Below, one piece after another: positions 53,312 to 61,523 of a DNA stretch of 64,000 bases. Positions within the stretch are counted from its first letter, which is position 1; every line of letters starts with the position of its first letter. Both the position numbers and the translations under genes were made by a program. The notes under the pieces were generated by a model, which saw only the letters and a list, made by a program, of their open reading frames with translations, had not been told where the DNA came from and did not search any database. Source of the stretch: JBCDJI01 sp964351865 (GTDB taxonomy: Bacteria; Verrucomicrobiota; Verrucomicrobiia; Methylacidiphilales; JBCBYL01); the NCBI GenBank assembly GCA_964351865.1, contig CAYGPJ010000010.1, forward strand, positions 47,026 through 111,025, read 5' to 3'.

Positions 53312-54607
53312 CTAGCGTTTTTCCAGCGGAATGTAATCCCGCTGGGTCGCTCCGGTGTAGATCTGACGAGGGCGGTGGATTTTGGACTTCGGATTTTCGG
53401 CCAGTTCTTTCCAGTGCGCGATCCATCCCGGCAGCCGTCCGATGGCGAACATGACGGTGAACATGTCGAGGGGAATGCCGATCGTCTTCATAATGATGCC
53501 GCTGTAGAAGTCGACATTCGGGTAGAGATTGCGTTGCAGGAAATATTCATCCGACAGGGCGGCTTCTTCGAGCCGCAGGGCGATGTCGAGTAAGGGATCC
53601 GTTCCGGTTGTTTTTGCCAGCAGGTTTTTGCAGACGCCTTTGAGGATGGTGGCGCGAGGGTCACAACTTTTATAAACGCGATGGCCGAAGCCCATCAGGC
53701 GTTTGGAGGAGTCGCCACTCTTTGCGGCTTCGATGAAGCGGGTGCCGTCATCGCCATCGGCATGAATAGATTCAAGCATCTGGATGACCTTCATATTGGC
53801 TCCGCCATGGGCGGGTCCCCATAAGGCGCAAACACCGGCCGATACGGAAGCAAACATGTTGGCTCCACCGGATGCGACCATCCGGACGGTGGAAGTGCTG
53901 CAGTTTTGCTCGTGATCCGCATGCAGCAGCAGCACCAGATTCAGGGCTTCATCGACTTCGAGGCGAGGGATGTAATCGTGATAGGGTTCCGAAAACATCA
54001 TGTGCAGGAAATTGGAGCAATACTTGAGTTGCGGTTTCGGATAGATGAAGGGGCGTCCGCGCTTCATGCGGTAAGTGGCGGCGGCCAGGGTGCGCACTTT
54101 AGAAATCAGGATAGCCGCCGTGGAATCAAAATGTTCCAGATCCTGCTGTCGATCATTGGAGGCCATTTCCGGATAGAAGCAACCCAGTGAATTGAGCATG
54201 GAGGAAAGCACTGCCATCGGGTGGGCCCCGTTTGGGAAGGCCTGAAAGTGGTTCAGCAGGGATTCGTTGATGGAGGCGTTGCCGAGGATGAGGTTACGAA
54301 AATCGTGGTAAGCATCGGGGGTAGGCAACTCCCCGTAGATGATGAGGTAGGCAGTTTCCAGAAAGGTTGAATCTTTGGCGAGTTGTTCAATGGGATAACC
54401 CCGGTAACGCAGAATTCCTTTTTCACCGTCGATGTAAGTGATCGAGCTTTCACAGGATCCGGTATTCCCGTATCCCTCGTCATAGGAAATGTAACCCGTG
54501 TCGGACCGGAACGATCGCATATCAACCGCTTTTTCATTTTCCGTTCCGGTGATGACCGGATATTCTAGAGACTGGTCGCCAATTTGGATTTTTACGTTCT
54601 CTGCCAT
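53312..54607 (-). CDS. gltA: citrate synthase
   Basis: The protein of about 431 residues condenses acetyl-CoA with oxaloacetate. HADHEQNCSTSTVR, GPAHGGANMKVI and MGFGHRVYKSCDPRAT carry the catalytic histidines and Asp of type II (NADH-responsive) synthases. ATG 54607 (MAENVKI) gives the standard start; the earlier ATG adds MLRG only. The adjacent genes are unrelated, so it is probably a single-gene unit. Confidence 0.95.
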   Translation of the reverse strand: MAENVKIQIGDQSLEYPVITGTENEKAVDMRSFRSDTGYISYDEGYGNTGSCESSITYIDGEKGILRYRGYPIEQLAKDSTFLETAYLIIYGELPTPDAYHDFRNLILGNASINESLLNHFQAFPNGAHPMAVLSSMLNSLGCFYPEMASNDRQQDLEHFDSTAAILISKVRTLAAATYRMKRGRPFIYPKPQLKYCSNFLHMMFSEPYHDYIPRLEVDEALNLVLLLHADHEQNCSTSTVRMVASGGANMFASVSAGVCALWGPAHGGANMKVIQMLESIHADGDDGTRFIEAAKSGDSSKRLMGFGHRVYKSCDPRATILKGVCKNLLAKTTGTDPLLDIALRLEEAALSDEYFLQRNLYPNVDFYSGIIMKTIGIPLDMFTVMFAIGRLPGWIAHWKELAENPKSKIHRPRQIYTGATQRDYIPLEKR

Positions 54608-54748
54608 GCCACGCAGCATAGACCGTTTTGCGATGTTCTGAAACTCAAAAGAACCTGCGACGTGAAATAATTATTGATATAATAACGTTACAAAAGAGAT
54701 AAACGCAACTTATGCGGCGTTAATGGCTGCTTATGCCATATAAAAGGC

Positions 54749-55738
54749 TCACGCAGCGAAGGTCGACTGGATATCCGGCCAACGTTCCTCCGGAACATCT
54801 GCCCCCATGACCTGAACGATTTCGGCTCCCATGACGGAACCCAGGCGTCCGCATTCTGCCAGATCTTTGCCACGCAGCCAGCCGGTGAGGAAGCCGGAGG
54901 CCCACAGGTCGCCCGCACCGGTGGTGTCGACCAGTTGTTTGATCGGCAGGCAATCGATACGATGCTGTTCCTCTCTGGATGCGATGATGGAACCCTCGGC
55001 ACCCAACTTGACGACGGCTACTTGACAGAGCTTGGCTAATTCTGCGGCCATTTCACGGAAATCGGAAAGGTCAGGAAAGTAAGCCTGAGCTTCATCCTCG
55101 TTGGCAAAGACCACATCCACATGATTTTTGAGTAGATCGACCAGCAGGGTTTTAGATGCGGTGACGACTTCAAAAGACGCCAGATCCAGACTGATGGTGC
55201 AACCTGCCTCGGTTGCGGCGGCGGTGACTTGTTGAATCAGGTCCGGATTAAACAGCAGGTAGCCTTCGATATGAACATGACGCGCACCTGAAAAATCAGC
55301 GGCACTGATTTCATCGGGAGTGAGCAGGGCGGATGCGCCCAGCATGGTGCGCATGGTGCGTTCCGAATCTGGGGTCACCAGTGACAGGCAGCGGGCATTG
55401 GGCGCATCGGCAGTTTTGAAGCGCGAAATGTCTCCTCCCATCTGCTGGTAACCGTCACGGAAGGTAGCGGCCGCAGCATCATTACCGAGTTTACCGATGA
55501 ATGAGGTTTTCATGCCCAGTTTAGCCATGGCGAAGATGGTATTGCCAGCAGAGCCGCCGGGGGTGTTGATCAGATCCGATCCGGATTGCTTGATGATGCG
55601 GGCCATCGTTTCGGTATCGACCAATTCCATACCGCCCTTTTCCCCGTGTACGTGATCCCGCAGGAAATCGTCGGTTACTTTGATGAGTGAATCGAGCACC
55701 GGAGCGCCCACGCCAATGATATCGTGTGTCTGTGTCAT
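54749..55738 (-). CDS. PfkB-family sugar or nucleoside kinase
   Basis: The protein of about 329 residues is a ribokinase-fold enzyme: NTPGGSAGNTIFAMAKLG is the PfkB signature 1 region and VDTTGAGDLWASGFLTGWL signature 2 with the catalytic Asp. It resembles adenosine-kinase-like members, but the substrate is unproven. I chose ATG 55738 (MTQTHDIIG), which begins at the domain; the 78 codons before it belong to the overlapping frame of the upstream gene. It follows a small hypothetical gene by one base. Confidence 0.85.
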   Translation of the reverse strand: MTQTHDIIGVGAPVLDSLIKVTDDFLRDHVHGEKGGMELVDTETMARIIKQSGSDLINTPGGSAGNTIFAMAKLGMKTSFIGKLGNDAAAATFRDGYQQMGGDISRFKTADAPNARCLSLVTPDSERTMRTMLGASALLTPDEISAADFSGARHVHIEGYLLFNPDLIQQVTAAATEAGCTISLDLASFEVVTASKTLLVDLLKNHVDVVFANEDEAQAYFPDLSDFREMAAELAKLCQVAVVKLGAEGSIIASREEQHRIDCLPIKQLVDTTGAGDLWASGFLTGWLRGKDLAECGRLGSVMGAEIVQVMGADVPEERWPDIQSTFAA

Positions 55739-55739
55739 A

Positions 55740-56015
55740 TTAAAATAGCTCTTCTGTTTGGGTGGTGCCGTCGAAATGATTTTCTGCGGTTTCCGCTGCG
55801 GGTGCTTCATCCGAAAAGCGGTATTTTTCATCTGCCAACCACTGACGGGCAAACTCGCCGGGTTCGGTCTGACGGAAAAACGCCTCACCGACGGCTTCCG
55901 CGTCCGGCATGGAGTGCGCATCCAGTTCCCCTCCCAGTAGCATGCGGAAGGCCCGCTCCAGCGCGATCTCATAGCCGACCAGATTTTTCGGAAAGGACAT
56001 GCAGGAGAGTTTCAT
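55740..56015 (-). CDS. small hypothetical protein coupled to the PfkB kinase
   Basis: A 91-residue acidic protein with MSFPKNLVGYEIALERAF and a helix FARQWLADEKYRF has no family I recognise. Its stop codon TAA is separated by a single base from the kinase ATG, which is strong evidence of translation and of functional pairing. ATG 56000 is an alternative start. Confidence 0.55.
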   Translation of the reverse strand: MKLSCMSFPKNLVGYEIALERAFRMLLGGELDAHSMPDAEAVGEAFFRQTEPGEFARQWLADEKYRFSDEAPAAETAENHFDGTTQTEELF

Positions 56016-56096
56016 GGGTGGGAATCAAGTTTCAAGACTCAAATACTACTTTTCTTTTGCTTGGCAGTGTCGAGCAAAGCGGCTTTTCTCGTTCCC

Positions 56097-56897
56097 GTGA
56101 AAAAGTTGATCATACTGACGCTGAGTCTGCTGAGTGCGGGAGCCATATTCTGGGTAAGTTCACTTTACCAGCCCGGGCCGTTTGAGCTGCGGGATGATTT
56201 TGAAGATGGCGCCGATCCCGCCTGGGTGTGGGAAATCGCTCACGAAGGCCAGTCGGCCATCGTCGATGACCCTGCCGGGGGCGATAATAAAGTGATCTAT
56301 TTTAAGATTCGCACCGACGACCCCATCGTCAAAAAATCCAAGCGGGTTGAGTTGAAGATCGGTACAGTCAAGATGGGCAGCAGCTACAGATATGGCTTCA
56401 GGGCTTATCTGCCGGAGAATTATGAAGTGGAAGAGTCGTCCGAAAATATTTCCCAGTGGCATGGCATGCCGGACTTTGCGTTACTCGAAACCTGGCGCAG
56501 TCCTCCGCTCAAGATCATGACGCGCAATGGTCGCTGGATTCTCTCTCAGAAAGTATCTGACAAGAAAATTAACAAATTCCGATTCGGAAAAGGCTCACAT
56601 GAAGTGCACACCGAACAGGATCTGGGGCCCGCCGAAAACGGGAAATGGGTGAGTTGGGAATTTAAGGTGAAGTGGTCACAATATGATGATGGCCGGCTGA
56701 TTGTGTTACGCGACGGGAAAGAAATTTTCCGCTATCGCGGGGCGACCAGTTACAATGACTGGAAAGGTCCTTACTTTAAAATCGGCATGTACAAGCCGGA
56801 CTGGACGGTGCATCCGGAGCGGTCGCGCTTAACCGTGCGCGATATATATTTTGATGACATTTTTGCCGAAAAGCTCGATCCGTCAGTATTTCAGTAG
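56097..56897 (+). CDS. polysaccharide-lyase-like secreted protein (heparin-lyase-I-like fold)
   Basis: The protein of about 266 residues has an N-terminal signal anchor (KLIILTLSLLSAGAIFWVSS) and a jelly-roll domain: RDDFEDGADPAWVW, SYRYGFRAYLPENY, SQWHGMPDF and WVSWEFKVKWSQYDDGRLIV. These match the PF14099-type lyase fold. It probably binds or cleaves an acidic glycan in the envelope; catalytic residues cannot be fixed from this alone. GTG 56097 is the likely start, next to the hydrophobic segment; TTG 56061 is an alternative. Confidence 0.7.
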   Translation: MKKLIILTLSLLSAGAIFWVSSLYQPGPFELRDDFEDGADPAWVWEIAHEGQSAIVDDPAGGDNKVIYFKIRTDDPIVKKSKRVELKIGTVKMGSSYRYGFRAYLPENYEVEESSENISQWHGMPDFALLETWRSPPLKIMTRNGRWILSQKVSDKKINKFRFGKGSHEVHTEQDLGPAENGKWVSWEFKVKWSQYDDGRLIVLRDGKEIFRYRGATSYNDWKGPYFKIGMYKPDWTVHPERSRLTVRDIYFDDIFAEKLDPSVFQ

Positions 56898-57226
56898 AGT
56901 GCCAGCAGATACGACGGGTAAGGTAGTGTCCCGCGTCCGCGCATACACATCAACATAAGGAATGTAAAAAAGGTAGGGCTCCCGACCACGTAGGGTGTCG
57001 GGACCAAACCGCTTTCCCGTAGTCTCCACCCAGCGCTTTGGGACAAAGCGCACTACCTCGGGCCTCCATTGATATGCGATCTCCTATTATCGATTCAGAA
57101 CTCTTATGTTGATGTGGATGCGCGTCCGCGGGAACTCAAGGCGCTGGCTTCCTGGCGTCCTGGTGTCCAATCCTGATGGTCAATCCCCGTTTGCTTGCCG
57201 GAAGGGCTGTGCTAGATTTCCGAGCT
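56898..57226. other. intergenic region with a hairpin repeat
   Basis: This 329-base gap contains the GTAGGGC-type repeat at 56967-57058 and no convincing gene. The frame upstream of 57227 is low-quality and read-through from repeat sequence. Confidence 0.5.
56967..57058. repeat. GTAGGGC-type intergenic repeat
   Basis: The stretch starts GGTAGGGCTCCCGACCACGT and includes CCCGAC...GTCGGG pairing, then ends GACAAAGCGCACTACCTC. The ending matches the copy near 7920-7945. It has no coding capacity. Confidence 0.55.
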
Positions 57227-57754
57227 ATGAAACAATCACTTTGGACCACCGCATTTCGCGACATTTATCAAAAAGCCGTTTCTCTCTACGAACAGGGGCA
57301 GCGAGGATCGGATACCTATTTCAATGAAGCTGAAACGAAATTTCTCGCCTCGATCGGGCATTCCGCGCAGGAGATCTATGACTTTGCGGAGGACTTTGTA
57401 GGAAGAGGGGAGCCGGATTACGAAACGGCATTGTTGGTAGCCGCCGTACGGCGCGATTATTTTCTGGTGGTGATGGAAGGCAAGTCGTCCGACCAGCGGG
57501 TGACGCCGGCTGACTTAACTGGCAAGCAGGAAGCTGAAGCAGGAATCGTCTGGCTGCCACGCATTATTGAAAAAGCCGAAGCCAAGCTGCGAGGCGAGAT
57601 GGATCCGGATCTGATGTATGGTTGCGGTGGCGATCGGAAATTCTTTAAAGAAAACAACGTCCATGCCGCCGACTTCCTGCGCAACGTCTGGGCCGCCGAT
57701 GGGGATCGTCAGAAAATCATCGATTACGTGCAAGCGTGCCGAGTTGCTGAATAG
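57227..57754 (+). CDS. DUF5069-like protein
   Basis: The 175-residue protein has an N-terminal helical region (QSLWTTAFRDIYQKAVSLYE) and a C-terminal block WLPRIIEKAEAKLRGEMDPD, YGCGGDRKFFKENN that resembles DUF5069 proteins. Function is unknown. I chose ATG 57227 because the preceding 17 codons lie in repeat-like sequence. It is convergent with an aldo/keto reductase. Confidence 0.55.
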   Translation: MKQSLWTTAFRDIYQKAVSLYEQGQRGSDTYFNEAETKFLASIGHSAQEIYDFAEDFVGRGEPDYETALLVAAVRRDYFLVVMEGKSSDQRVTPADLTGKQEAEAGIVWLPRIIEKAEAKLRGEMDPDLMYGCGGDRKFFKENNVHAADFLRNVWAADGDRQKIIDYVQACRVAE

Positions 57755-57769
57755 AACCGGGGAATTTGA

Positions 57770-58732
57770 TCACGGCAATGGCCGTCCCAGCGCTGATTTT
57801 AACAACTGCCACCATTGGTCGCCAGTCATGTCCAAGTCGGGCGACTGTGCCATCAGGCGTAAGCGTTTCGGATTCACTGTTCCTACCACAGGAACAATGT
57901 TAGCCGGGTGACGCATCAGCCATTGGACAGCCACTGCCTCCGGTGAAGTCTCCAGTTCCCGGGCGACTTTTTGCAGGGCTTCACGAACACCTTGCAGATG
58001 TGATTCTTCGCCGGGTTCCGCGTCCTGAAAGAGCGAACCGCCCGCGAGCGGCGACCAGGCTTGAATCTGAATTTTTTCCTGATGACAGAAATCCACCAAC
58101 CCTTCGGCACCGCACAAGACCGACTCCCGGCGATTTACAAAGACGCCTTCGCTTACGGGCCATGGGTGCAGCAGGCTGAGTTGAATTTGATTGGCGACCA
58201 GCGGGAAGTCGCATGAAGCTTGCAGCAACTTCATCTGTGATACGGAGAAATTACTGACGCCGAAATAACGGACTTTTCCATGCGTCTTCAATTCCGTAAA
58301 GGCCGCGGCCACTTCAGAGGGTTGCATCAGAGGATCGGGGCGGTGTAGCAACAGCACATCGAGTTGTTCGACCTGGAGTCGGGATAGAATGCCATCGACG
58401 GATTGAAGAATATAGTCCTTGGATTGATTATAGCGCGAGTCTGCTCCGGTCCGGATGCCACACTTGGATTGGAGCACAAAACGGGACCGCCATTCCGGGT
58501 GACGTTGCAGTGCCGCAGCAAATACAGATTCACAGCGCCCCGCACCGTAAATGTCAGCGTGATCGATAAGATTGATACCGGAGTCGATAGCGGTTTGCAG
58601 AATTTCTTCAGTGCGGGGGATATAGGTACTCTCGGACTCACCGGGTGCGGGATTCCAAGGACAGAAGCGCATGGCACCCAGCGCGATGGGTGAGACCTTG
58701 AGGTCAGTATGATGCCAGGGAATAAGATTCAT
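57770..58732 (-). CDS. aldo/keto reductase
   Basis: The 320-residue soluble protein is an aldo/keto reductase with NLIDHADIYGAGRCE (catalytic Asp/Tyr region), DVLLLHRPDPLM, GVSNFSVSQMKLL and a C-terminal VVGTVNPKRL. It has no signal peptide, unlike the reductase at 37155. The fold resembles the YdhF-type group; the substrate is unknown. It converges with the DUF5069-like gene, the two ends 15 bases apart. Confidence 0.85.
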   Translation of the reverse strand: MNLIPWHHTDLKVSPIALGAMRFCPWNPAPGESESTYIPRTEEILQTAIDSGINLIDHADIYGAGRCESVFAAALQRHPEWRSRFVLQSKCGIRTGADSRYNQSKDYILQSVDGILSRLQVEQLDVLLLHRPDPLMQPSEVAAAFTELKTHGKVRYFGVSNFSVSQMKLLQASCDFPLVANQIQLSLLHPWPVSEGVFVNRRESVLCGAEGLVDFCHQEKIQIQAWSPLAGGSLFQDAEPGEESHLQGVREALQKVARELETSPEAVAVQWLMRHPANIVPVVGTVNPKRLRLMAQSPDLDMTGDQWWQLLKSALGRPLP

Positions 58733-58841
58733 GAAAGGAAGTTACCATTTGAAGAGAAAAAGAGGGATGTTTTTTTGGGGATATAGACTGATGTTCTCAC
58801 GAGAACGTGTCTTATTGTCGTGTATTGAAAATAGGGTTGCG

Positions 58842-58944
58842 ACTCGAATCCATCCGGCTAATGATATTCAGCCTTGAGTCCCCGTAGCTCAGCCCCGACA
58901 GGCATTCATTTTCGGAACGAGTTCCGGATTCATCGCCGTCGGGG
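58842..58944 (+). other. tRNA fragments and hairpin upstream of tRNA-Arg
   Basis: CTCGAATCCATCCGG near 58843 resembles a T-arm 3' half, and 58878-58892 repeats the first 15 bases of the tRNA-Arg gene together with its upstream GCCTTGA. After that the sequence diverges into a hairpin, CCCCGAC (58893-58899) with GTCGGGG (58938-58944), containing CGGAAC-GA-GTTCCG. The fragments imply repeated recombination at this tRNA. Confidence 0.6.
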
Positions 58945-59005
58945 TGAAGTGAAGGATGGACGTGCTGTGGAAATTAGCATATTTTTCTTTTGAAAATCGC
59001 CTTGA

Positions 59006-59079
59006 GTCCCCGTAGCTCAGCTGGATAGAGCACTAGACTTCTAATCTTGTGGTCGTTGGTTCGAATCCAACCGGGGATG
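59006..59079 (+). tRNA. tRNA-Arg (anticodon TCT)
   Basis: The 74 bases fold as a cloverleaf: acceptor GTCCCCG/CGGGGAT with a G-T first pair, D-arm GCTCAGCTGGATAGAGC, anticodon loop CTTCTAA giving TCT, and T-arm GTTGG-TTCGAAT-CCAAC. CCA is not encoded. One anticodon-stem pair is T-T. The 3' half is repeated in the downstream tandem units. Confidence 0.85.
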
Positions 59080-59316
59080 GTTGGGTTCGAACCAACGAAG
59101 TTGGTTTGATGAGCCTTCGCGATAGCGAAAATCCAAATTAGGCCCCGGGCGAAATTCTCATAATGATTGGTGCAGGCAATCAGTCATCCAACCGGGGATG
59201 GTTGGGTTCGAACCAACGAAGTTGGTTTGATGAGCCTTCGCGATAGCGAAAATCCAAATTAGGCCCCGGGCGAAATTCTCATAATGATTGGTGCAACCAA
59301 TCAGTCATCCAACCGG
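59065..59316 (+). repeat. two 121-bp tandem units starting in the tRNA-Arg 3' end
   Basis: The block from ATCCAACCGGGGATGG to CAATCAGTC recurs with a period of exactly 121 bases at 59065 and 59186, with a partial third start at 59307. The units differ at two bases. Each begins with the tRNA 3' half, then GGTTGGGTTCGAACCAACGA, an inverted T-arm copy, and a TTCGC-GATA-GCGAA hairpin. The pattern suits repeated site-specific recombination or amplification at a tRNA attachment core. Confidence 0.75.
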
Positions 59317-59398
59317 CTTTGTCGCGCCATAGCTCGCAGAGCGACAAAAGAAGCTGGTCGAAGAGGCAATTACTCTGTTTGATTTGTAGGATTAAGTA

Positions 59399-59485
59399 AT
59401 GAGCAAATTTGACGACCTGAGATTGATGATACATGAACTCTTCGAACTTGCTAAAGCGAATCTCGACTTTGAAACACTGAACTGA
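59399..59485 (+). CDS. 28-codon ORF coupled to the SatD-like gene
   Basis: ATG 59399 begins MSKFDDLRLMIHELFELAKA and ends at TGA 59483-59485, which overlaps the next ATG as TGATG. The amphipathic helix and the overlap make translation plausible. It could be a leader peptide or a short partner of the downstream protein. No family match is known to me. Confidence 0.45.
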   Translation: MSKFDDLRLMIHELFELAKANLDFETLN

Positions 59486-60213
59486 TGGCTATGGAGAATC
59501 TCGATAAAGTTTACGCGGTGCTGACCGGGGATCTGGTGGACTCCACCGGACACCCGAGCCAGGAAAAGGCTTCGAGCATGCTCAAAAAGTTAGCCTCAAA
59601 GTTTTCTGAAACGCATCCGGATGTGGTGATCGGAAAGTTGGACGTTTTTCGCGGAGACAGTTGGCAGCTTTGTCTGGCAGAGCCCGCGTTAGCACTGGAA
59701 GCGGCTCTCTTTATGCGCACAGGGCTGAAAGCAAGTCCACTTTCAAAATTACGTTTGCTCGACAGTCGTATCGCCATAGGATTTGGCCAGGTTGATCACA
59801 TCAATAAGAAGAGCATTAGCGAATCTTCTGGTCCCGCTTTTCTCGCTTCAGGAGAGGCTTTAGATGCTCTACAACGAGATAGTTCGCCGGAAAAAAAACA
59901 GTGCATGCGTATCCGGTGGGCTAATAAAGATCGGGCTGTCCGCATGCTGGATGAAATCGTTTTACCTTTGCTGGATCTGCAGATTTCGGAATGGTCGCGC
60001 ACCCAGTCTATTTCGGTCTACGGAGCACTACTCGGACTAACGCAAAAAGAGACGGCTCGACACGAATTTGTGATTGCCGGCAACAACAAGCCGACGTCTC
60101 AGCAGAGTATACAAAAAGCATTGAATCGAACCCATTGGCACAGCTTTATCCGGCCTACACTGGACGAAATTCAGAACTTACTTAAGGAAAAGAGCAATGG
60201 AAATGAGGCCTAA
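59485..60213 (+). CDS. SatD-like protein with a cyclase-like N-terminal half and a helix-turn-helix-like end
   Basis: The 242-residue protein resembles SatD-family proteins. The N-terminal half reads like a degenerate class III nucleotidyl cyclase fold: VYAVLTGDLVDSTG with Asp16, FRGDSWQL with Asp58, RIAIGFGQVD and GPAFLASGEALDAL. The C-terminal half (residues 175-240) holds ALLGLTQKETARHEFVIAGN, a helix-turn-helix-like stretch. It may sense a nucleotide and bind DNA. It overlaps a 28-codon ORF and is followed by a DUF3307 membrane gene, with which SatD-like genes are often paired. The cyclase relation is an inference from motif order. Confidence 0.65.
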   Translation: MAMENLDKVYAVLTGDLVDSTGHPSQEKASSMLKKLASKFSETHPDVVIGKLDVFRGDSWQLCLAEPALALEAALFMRTGLKASPLSKLRLLDSRIAIGFGQVDHINKKSISESSGPAFLASGEALDALQRDSSPEKKQCMRIRWANKDRAVRMLDEIVLPLLDLQISEWSRTQSISVYGALLGLTQKETARHEFVIAGNNKPTSQQSIQKALNRTHWHSFIRPTLDEIQNLLKEKSNGNEA

Positions 60214-60267
60214 ATACAACCTGAGAGGGTTGTTTATGAACAATACACCCCCTTGGGGTTGTATTGT
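60213..60267 (+). promoter_or_regulatory. mutually exclusive hairpins between the SatD-like and DUF3307 genes
   Basis: AATACAACC (60213-60221) can pair with GGTTGT (60228-60233, six bases) or with GGTTGTATT (60257-60265, nine bases). The second choice competes with a longer hairpin of CAATACACCCCC (60241-60252) with GGGGTTGTATTG (60255-60266). This is the logic of an attenuator or thermal switch, though no clear T run follows. Confidence 0.45.
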
Positions 60268-60392
60268 GTCTGCCAGCCAGCCTCATGGCCTGTTTTGAAG
60301 GATTAGAAGCTACAGCGACATTATGGGGATAAAGTGCAAGCCCTAGAGCTTGCTATCAATGAATCTAAGCTCAACAGCTTGCAATTTACGGT

Positions 60393-61118
60393 ATGAAGGA
60401 ACTATGGATTATTTTATTGGCGGCCCATTGTTATGGGGATTTTCTGCTGCAAACGAATGGGATCGTAAAGAATAAGCGACGGATTTCATTTCAGCTGTTA
60501 CATGCGGGAATTCATGCGCTGTTGGCGTATGTGTTGTTTCAGCAGTGGTCGCTCTGGCAACTTCCGGTTCTGGTTTTGGTGGTTCATGGATTGATTGATT
60601 GGGGTAAAATGAAGGCGGGAGCAAAGGGCCGCACTCCCATCGGATTCGCCGTGGATCAGGCGGCGCATGTGGTCTCCCTGTGGGCGATTGCGCTGGTGAT
60701 GCAAGAGCTTTACTGGGTTTCAAACCAGGGATTCACGGGGTGGGGCTGGAACTGGATTATTGGGGGGGCTGGATTCTGTGCTGCGGTGTTGGGGGCCGGA
60801 TTCTTCATCGGGGAGGTGGCCTCGAAAATGATGAAGCAAAATGACGGCCTTGAGCAAGCTCTCAGTGATGGACTGAAAGATGGAGGCAAGCAAATCGGTC
60901 AATTGGAGCGGGCGCTCATCTTTGCGCTCATCGCCATCGGCCAACCTGCTGGCATCGGGTTTCTGGTAGCGGCCAAGTCCATACTGCGCTTTCAAGAGGC
61001 TAAGCAGCAGAACTTGGCCGAATACGTCCTGATCGGGACACTGTGGAGTTTCGGCTTAGCCATTACGATTTCCTGGGTGACTCAGAAGCTGATCCAATGT
61101 GGCGGAGGGATGCCTTAA
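60393..61118 (+). CDS. DUF3307 membrane protein
   Basis: The 241-residue integral membrane protein has about six hydrophobic helices and the DUF3307 opening LLAAHCYGDFLLQTNGIVKN with LLHAGIHALLAYV and LVVHGLIDWGKMKA. Conserved His/Asp residues lie within the first helices, hinting at a metal or ligand site in the membrane. Function is unknown. It follows the SatD-like gene by 180 bases with a regulatory hairpin region between, and is the likely effector or transporter of the pair. Confidence 0.75.
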   Translation: MKELWIILLAAHCYGDFLLQTNGIVKNKRRISFQLLHAGIHALLAYVLFQQWSLWQLPVLVLVVHGLIDWGKMKAGAKGRTPIGFAVDQAAHVVSLWAIALVMQELYWVSNQGFTGWGWNWIIGGAGFCAAVLGAGFFIGEVASKMMKQNDGLEQALSDGLKDGGKQIGQLERALIFALIAIGQPAGIGFLVAAKSILRFQEAKQQNLAEYVLIGTLWSFGLAITISWVTQKLIQCGGGMP

Positions 61119-61311
61119 TCAATGTTCCGGTTTGGCTGCCCCCCCGTTTTTCACCATCTGGCCTGAAGCGTGGATGAGAGGGGCGCGTTTCGTCGGGCTA
61201 CAGGAAATCCTTAAGTGAGTGCCTACGCGCACGCGACCACTGTCAATAGTTCTGCCTGACCCCATGGATTCTCTGGAATAGATCGGTTCTCACAAGGTGG
61301 TTTTGTCAGGT

Positions 61312-61461
61312 TTATCTTTCTTCACGCACGTCCACCGCACGAAACATGAACACGTTATCGCTGATGCGTAACGGTCTTCCGCTCTGCGTTTCTACATCGC
61401 GATAGGAAACTTCTCGGGTAATGACTTGGGGGAAGGGTGGTTGGTAGGAATCGTTCTTCAT
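61312..61461 (-). CDS. 49-codon ORF downstream of umuC
   Basis: On the minus strand, ATG 61461 to TAA 61312 encodes a 49-residue protein with EVSYRDVETQSGRPLRISDN and FMFRAVDVREER at its end. It begins 54 bases after the umuC stop and may be the third gene of the umuDC unit. I recognise no family, and only position and codon pattern support it. Confidence 0.4.
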   Translation of the reverse strand: MKNDSYQPPFPQVITREVSYRDVETQSGRPLRISDNVFMFRAVDVREER

Positions 61462-61488
61462 GCGGAGGCAGCGATATAGGGTAGGTGC

Positions 61489-61523
61489 CAGAAGTCAGAA
61501 GTCAGAAAGCAGACCTCAGACCT
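61489..61523. repeat. heptanucleotide array at the end of umuC
   Basis: Five 7-base units run CAGAAGT, CAGAAGT, CAGAAAG, CAGACCT, CAGACCT. The umuC stop codon (61516-61518) falls within the array, so the last codons are encoded by it. It parallels the 7-base array at the right edge. Confidence 0.7.

Noticed and set aside
54749..55972. PfkB kinase read as a 407-residue protein
   Set aside because: The first 78 codons run antiparallel in frame to the upstream small gene and lack kinase homology.
58878..58892. A second tRNA-Arg gene
   Set aside because: Only the first 15 bases are repeated; no cloverleaf can form.
59065..59316. CRISPR array
   Set aside because: Only two units of 121 bases exist with no spacers, and the repeat starts inside a tRNA.
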